DNA from: an uncultured Enterocloster sp.
Lineage (GTDB): Bacteria; Bacillota; Clostridia; Lachnospirales; Lachnospiraceae
Direction of reading: 5' to 3'
Assembly: GCA_944382045.1 (NCBI GenBank)
Contig: CALWMT010000133.1
Location: forward strand, 1 to 7,340
DNA: 7,340 nucleotides
The notes under the pieces are model-generated. The model was not told the origin of the DNA. It did no database searches and was given only the letters and a program-made list of their open reading frames with translations. Below, in pieces: positions 5,287 through 7,340 of the stretch. Each line of letters opens with the position of its first letter. Position 1 is the first letter of the stretch. The translations under genes were made by a program, and so were the position numbers.

Positions 5287-5841
5287 TCAATCCTTTTTCT
5301 CTTTTTCAAAGGACATGCACGTTCCGATCACATCTCCCGTCCTCAGATACTCGTAGGTGGGCATTTCAAAAAGCACCGGCTTGAGGACATGATAGTTTAC
5401 CTTTCCTTCCGGGGTAAGCACCGCTTCCTCCGCATAGGTATTGTCGATGGTGCAGATGAAGCTCTCAAAGCCCTTGGTCTCGTAAATATCCTCCACGCTG
5501 CACTCCATCACCACCGGAGCCTCCTTGATCATGGGTACTCCCGCCTCGCTTAAGCTGTACGCAAACAATTGGGACTTATCTTCCTTACTTCCGCTTACGC
5601 ATCCAGAACGGTCTGCCTTGGGAAGCAGTGCCTCGTCCACGATATTGATGGAAAGCTTCCGGCTTTCTTTAATACCCTGATTCGTATAATGGGCTGCCGC
5701 AAGACTGACCATCACATGGTCATGACCGATGATCCCTAAGTGTCCGACTAACAGCCAGTTGGGCTTTCCATTTACCATTGCTCCGACCACTGCCAGGGGA
5801 GTGGGATAAAGTGCAAGTGCGTTTCCAATATTCTTCTTCAT
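5287..5841 (-). CDS. Flavin reductase-like (FMN-binding split-barrel) protein
   Basis: A 184-residue cytosolic protein matching the flavin reductase-like domain family (flavoredoxin type). The N-terminal strand ALYPTPLAVVGAMVNGKPNWLLVGHLGIIGHDHVMVSLA is typical, as are KESRKLSINIVDEALLPKADRSG (58-80, the segment that commonly contacts flavin), the PMIKEAPVVMECSVEDIY region (103-120) and the later VLKPVLFE strand. Such proteins bind FMN and either transfer electrons from NAD(P)H or another donor to flavin, or act as flavin-dependent oxidoreductases. Length is normal for the family. The start is supported by GGAGG in the last codons of the DUF4405 gene, and the two genes are only 3 nt apart, suggesting translational coupling. 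It may supply reduced flavin to neighbouring flavodoxins; this is inference. Confidence 0.88.
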   Translation of the reverse strand: MKKNIGNALALYPTPLAVVGAMVNGKPNWLLVGHLGIIGHDHVMVSLAAAHYTNQGIKESRKLSINIVDEALLPKADRSGCVSGSKEDKSQLFAYSLSEAGVPMIKEAPVVMECSVEDIYETKGFESFICTIDNTYAEEAVLTPEGKVNYHVLKPVLFEMPTYEYLRTGDVIGTCMSFEKEKKD

Positions 5842-5844
5842 AAT

Positions 5845-6537
5845 TTAACCTCCATTCGTTTTGCTGTGTTTGCTGCGGTTCAATGCCGAGGCATAGTAAG
5901 CGATCCATATGAATGTCCCCATCATGGAAAGATAATCTATATAAAACAGCGGCACCGGTTCATTAAAATCCAAAAATACGAACTGTGTGCGCATGAGCAT
6001 ATAGGTGAGGAGATCCCTGCGGATAAACACGGTCAGGCCGTAGGCGGCTGTCACCGCTCCAAGGATACGGAGAAGCATCTTAACAGCTCCAGAAGCTTCC
6101 TTTCCTCCCTTGACTGCCCGCCTTATCATTCCAAGGATCATCCCCCAGTGAAGTCCCAGATGCAGAGACATCAGCACAAAGCCCCAATAGGAGGACGCCA
6201 TGTGCAGAAGCCTTGCAAGGGACAAACTGCCATGGAGGCCAAGGAAGGCAAATACATGGTTCGAGAGCATGATCCCGCTTATCATGAGGCCAAGCATATC
6301 GGCAAACAGCAGGATGTCTATGACAAGCATAAGGATGCGGGAAGGATTGTATTTTCCCCGAAGCAGGCTTTTATGCCAGCTTCCGTTCAGCAGATGATGG
6401 AGAATGAATAAGGCAGACATTCCTGCTCCTGCCCATTCGTGGGCAGCATCTCCCCAGAACTGGTATCCCATTAAAAAGAGCAGCAAAAGCGTCATCAGGA
6501 TATCAATTACAATTTTAAAGATTGCTTTCGGCTTCAC
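5845..6537 (-). CDS. DUF4405-type multi-pass membrane protein, candidate b-type cytochrome
   Basis: A 230-residue integral membrane protein with about five or six hydrophobic helices (near 6-24, 38-52, 66-92, 110-136, 156-171, 202-218). Histidines sit in or next to helices: H33, H47-H48, H55, H94, H102, H112, H126 and H130 (LHHLLNGSWHKS and LLHMASSYWGFVLMSLHLGLHWG). This arrangement matches DUF4405 proteins and recalls four-helix cytochrome b561 or formate dehydrogenase gamma-type subunits, where paired His ligate haem b. Haem binding has not been shown for this protein; it is inferred. The start is GTG at 6537 with GGAGG seven nt upstream; a nearby ATG at 6541 is out of frame. It lies between the lipoprotein flavodoxin and the flavin reductase, a position suited to moving electrons across the membrane. 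Confidence 0.82.
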   Translation of the reverse strand: MKPKAIFKIVIDILMTLLLLFLMGYQFWGDAAHEWAGAGMSALFILHHLLNGSWHKSLLRGKYNPSRILMLVIDILLFADMLGLMISGIMLSNHVFAFLGLHGSLSLARLLHMASSYWGFVLMSLHLGLHWGMILGMIRRAVKGGKEASGAVKMLLRILGAVTAAYGLTVFIRRDLLTYMLMRTQFVFLDFNEPVPLFYIDYLSMMGTFIWIAYYASALNRSKHSKTNGG

Positions 6538-6558
6538 GCATCCGCCTCCTTTCCCGCC

Positions 6559-7257
6559 TTATCTGGAAAATCCAAGGCCGGTCAGCCATTCGGTGATGCG
6601 GTTCTGTGCATCTGGCAATTCACTTTCCGTAAGATCGAGTCCTTCCAGGATCTCTGCTCCGGCGGCGCTTTCCTCGATCCTGGAAAGGCTTCTTCCAAAG
6701 CCGCCGCTGGCGCTGGTATTAAAGGGGATCAGTGTCTTTCCTGTCCAATCATAGCTCTCCAGGAACGTATAAACTGTCATCGGTGCATCACTCCACCAAT
6801 TAGGATACCCCACAAAAACCGTATCATAGCTGTCCCAATTTTCCACCTGAGCCGCAAGCTCCGGGCGGGCATCCTCAGCCTGCTCCTGCTGAGCGATGTC
6901 CAAAAGCTCGTCATAGTCATCTGTGTAAGGCGCGGCAGGCGCGATTTCAAAGAGATCCGCGCCGGTTTCCTCTGCGATCATTTGAGCCATCTGCTCCGTA
7001 TTGCCTGACCAGGAGAAATAGGCGGCTAACACGCCTTCCTCCGAAGCTTCTTCCGGGGCAGCTGTCTCTTCGGAAGCATTTGTATCCGCTGAAGTCTCTG
7101 TCTCAGCAGCTGTTTCAGTTACAGCTTCTGTTTCCGCAGATATTTCCTCCGTCGTTTCGGCAGCTGCAGCGCTCTCCATCACTGTGCTTTGGCTGCTGCA
7201 GGCCGCAAGAGATAAAGCAAGCGCCGATGATACTATAAATGTTAATAATTTCTTCAT
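6559..7257 (-). CDS. Lipoprotein flavodoxin
   Basis: A 232-residue membrane-anchored extracellular protein, first gene of the run. Residues 1-19 are a lipoprotein signal peptide and L17-A-A-C20 is a clear lipobox, so lipidation on C20 is expected. Residues about 22-74 form a Glu/Thr/Ala-rich, acidic flexible linker. Residues about 75-232 form a Flavodoxin_4-type domain, with phosphate loop S82-W-S-G-N-T87, VGYPNWW (149-155), SYDWTGKTLIPFNTSASGGFG (168-188) and a C-terminal helix ITEWLTGLGF. FMN is the expected cofactor. The signal peptide lacks twin arginines, so export would be by Sec as an unfolded chain, with flavin acquired outside. The start has AGGAGG eight nt upstream. It resembles the secreted flavodoxin at 2963 closely in motifs (DARP, YDW-GKT). 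Role as an external electron carrier or quinone reductase is inferred. Confidence 0.93.
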   Translation of the reverse strand: MKKLLTFIVSSALALSLAACSSQSTVMESAAAAETTEEISAETEAVTETAAETETSADTNASEETAAPEEASEEGVLAAYFSWSGNTEQMAQMIAEETGADLFEIAPAAPYTDDYDELLDIAQQEQAEDARPELAAQVENWDSYDTVFVGYPNWWSDAPMTVYTFLESYDWTGKTLIPFNTSASGGFGRSLSRIEESAAGAEILEGLDLTESELPDAQNRITEWLTGLGFSR

Positions 7258-7340
7258 GAACCCATCCTCCTCAAACTTTACTCTCTTTGTTTATCTCAGG
7301 CAATTTCCCAGATGATAAGCCTGCTGTGGAAACTGCGAAT
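7258..7340 (-). promoter_or_regulatory. Leader of the redox operon with overlapping dyad elements
   Basis: This stretch holds the strong ribosome binding site AGGAGG (7271-7266). Further upstream are two interleaved inverted pairs on the minus strand: CAGGC with GCCTG, and TTATC with GATAA. A TATCAT that could be a -10 lies among them, but any -35 would fall at the window edge and is not convincing. An operator or promoter here is plausible but unproven. Confidence 0.3.

Larger units (their letters stand above)
2478..7257 (-). other. Putative seven-gene envelope redox operon
   Basis: Seven genes lie head to tail with gaps of 21, 3, 18, 19, 49 and 47 nt. Each has its own ribosome binding site; no strong terminator or promoter is visible between them. 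The order is lipoprotein flavodoxin, DUF4405 membrane protein, flavin reductase-like, cytosolic flavodoxin, permease, secreted flavodoxin, cupin. Co-transcription is inferred from spacing and shared theme. The promoter may lie at or beyond the right edge. Confidence 0.75.

Noticed and set aside
5866..6411. Plus-strand open frame of 181 codons opposite the DUF4405 gene
   Set aside because: Antisense to a protein with clear membrane helices; its His/Lys/Gln-rich composition is what the reverse complement of such helices gives. No ribosome binding site was seen.
6518..6541. ATG at 6541, four nt before the DUF4405 GTG
   Set aside because: It is out of frame with the gene and reads only eight codons before a stop. 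The GTG has the better-spaced Shine-Dalgarno.
7273..7301. Promoter TTGCCT-17 nt-TAAAGT upstream of the lipoprotein flavodoxin
   Set aside because: Both hexamers are weak and the start site would fall inside the ribosome binding site, so it could not give a normal leader.
7312..7340. Plus-strand ATG opening a frame to the right edge
   Set aside because: No ribosome binding site precedes it and only nine codons are visible. A divergent regulator gene may exist beyond the edge, but this is not evidence for it.

Overview
All supported genes lie on the minus strand, so transcription runs from the right edge to the left. Near-consensus AGGAGG-type ribosome binding sites, several GTG starts, mid-range GC, small intrinsic terminators and Gram-positive style lipoprotein and cell-wall-binding proteins suggest a Firmicute. 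A gut-type Clostridium/Lachnospiraceae relative fits best. That placement comes from sequence style and recalled family distribution, not from a database search.

Right part (2478-7257): a tight seven-gene run, probably one operon, concerned with flavin and redox chemistry at the cell envelope. In transcription order it encodes (1) a lipoprotein flavodoxin, (2) a His-rich multi-pass membrane protein of DUF4405 type, (3) a flavin reductase-like split-barrel protein, (4) a cytosolic flavodoxin-fold protein, (5) a DUF318/ArsP-type permease, (6) a secreted flavodoxin carrying an N-terminal cell-wall-binding-like repeat region and (7) a small cupin. Gaps are 3 to 49 nt and no convincing terminator is visible inside the run. 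Three flavodoxin-fold proteins thus sit in three locations (membrane-tethered outside, cytosol, wall/secreted) around a candidate haem-binding membrane protein. I infer a possible trans-envelope electron-transfer module. The sequence gives the parts and their addresses but not the substrate.

Middle part (1043-2451): a small highly charged helical protein of unknown function (2006-2389) has its own candidate promoter, and its stop codon lies inside its terminator hairpin. Directly behind it, a second promoter with a perfect TATAAT drives a YfcE/MJ0936-like metallophosphoesterase with an unusual C-terminal extension of about 130 residues.

Left part (1-1042): a secreted CAP/SCP-domain protein with a proline-rich RPEG repeat linker. 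Its leader holds three perfect TTACAT hexamers spaced exactly 11 bp apart, which looks like a response-regulator or repressor site. A strong terminator follows the gene. At the extreme left edge, a good ribosome binding site and GTG open another minus-strand gene that runs out of the window. No RNA genes, insertion sequences, CRISPR arrays or plus-strand genes are supported.
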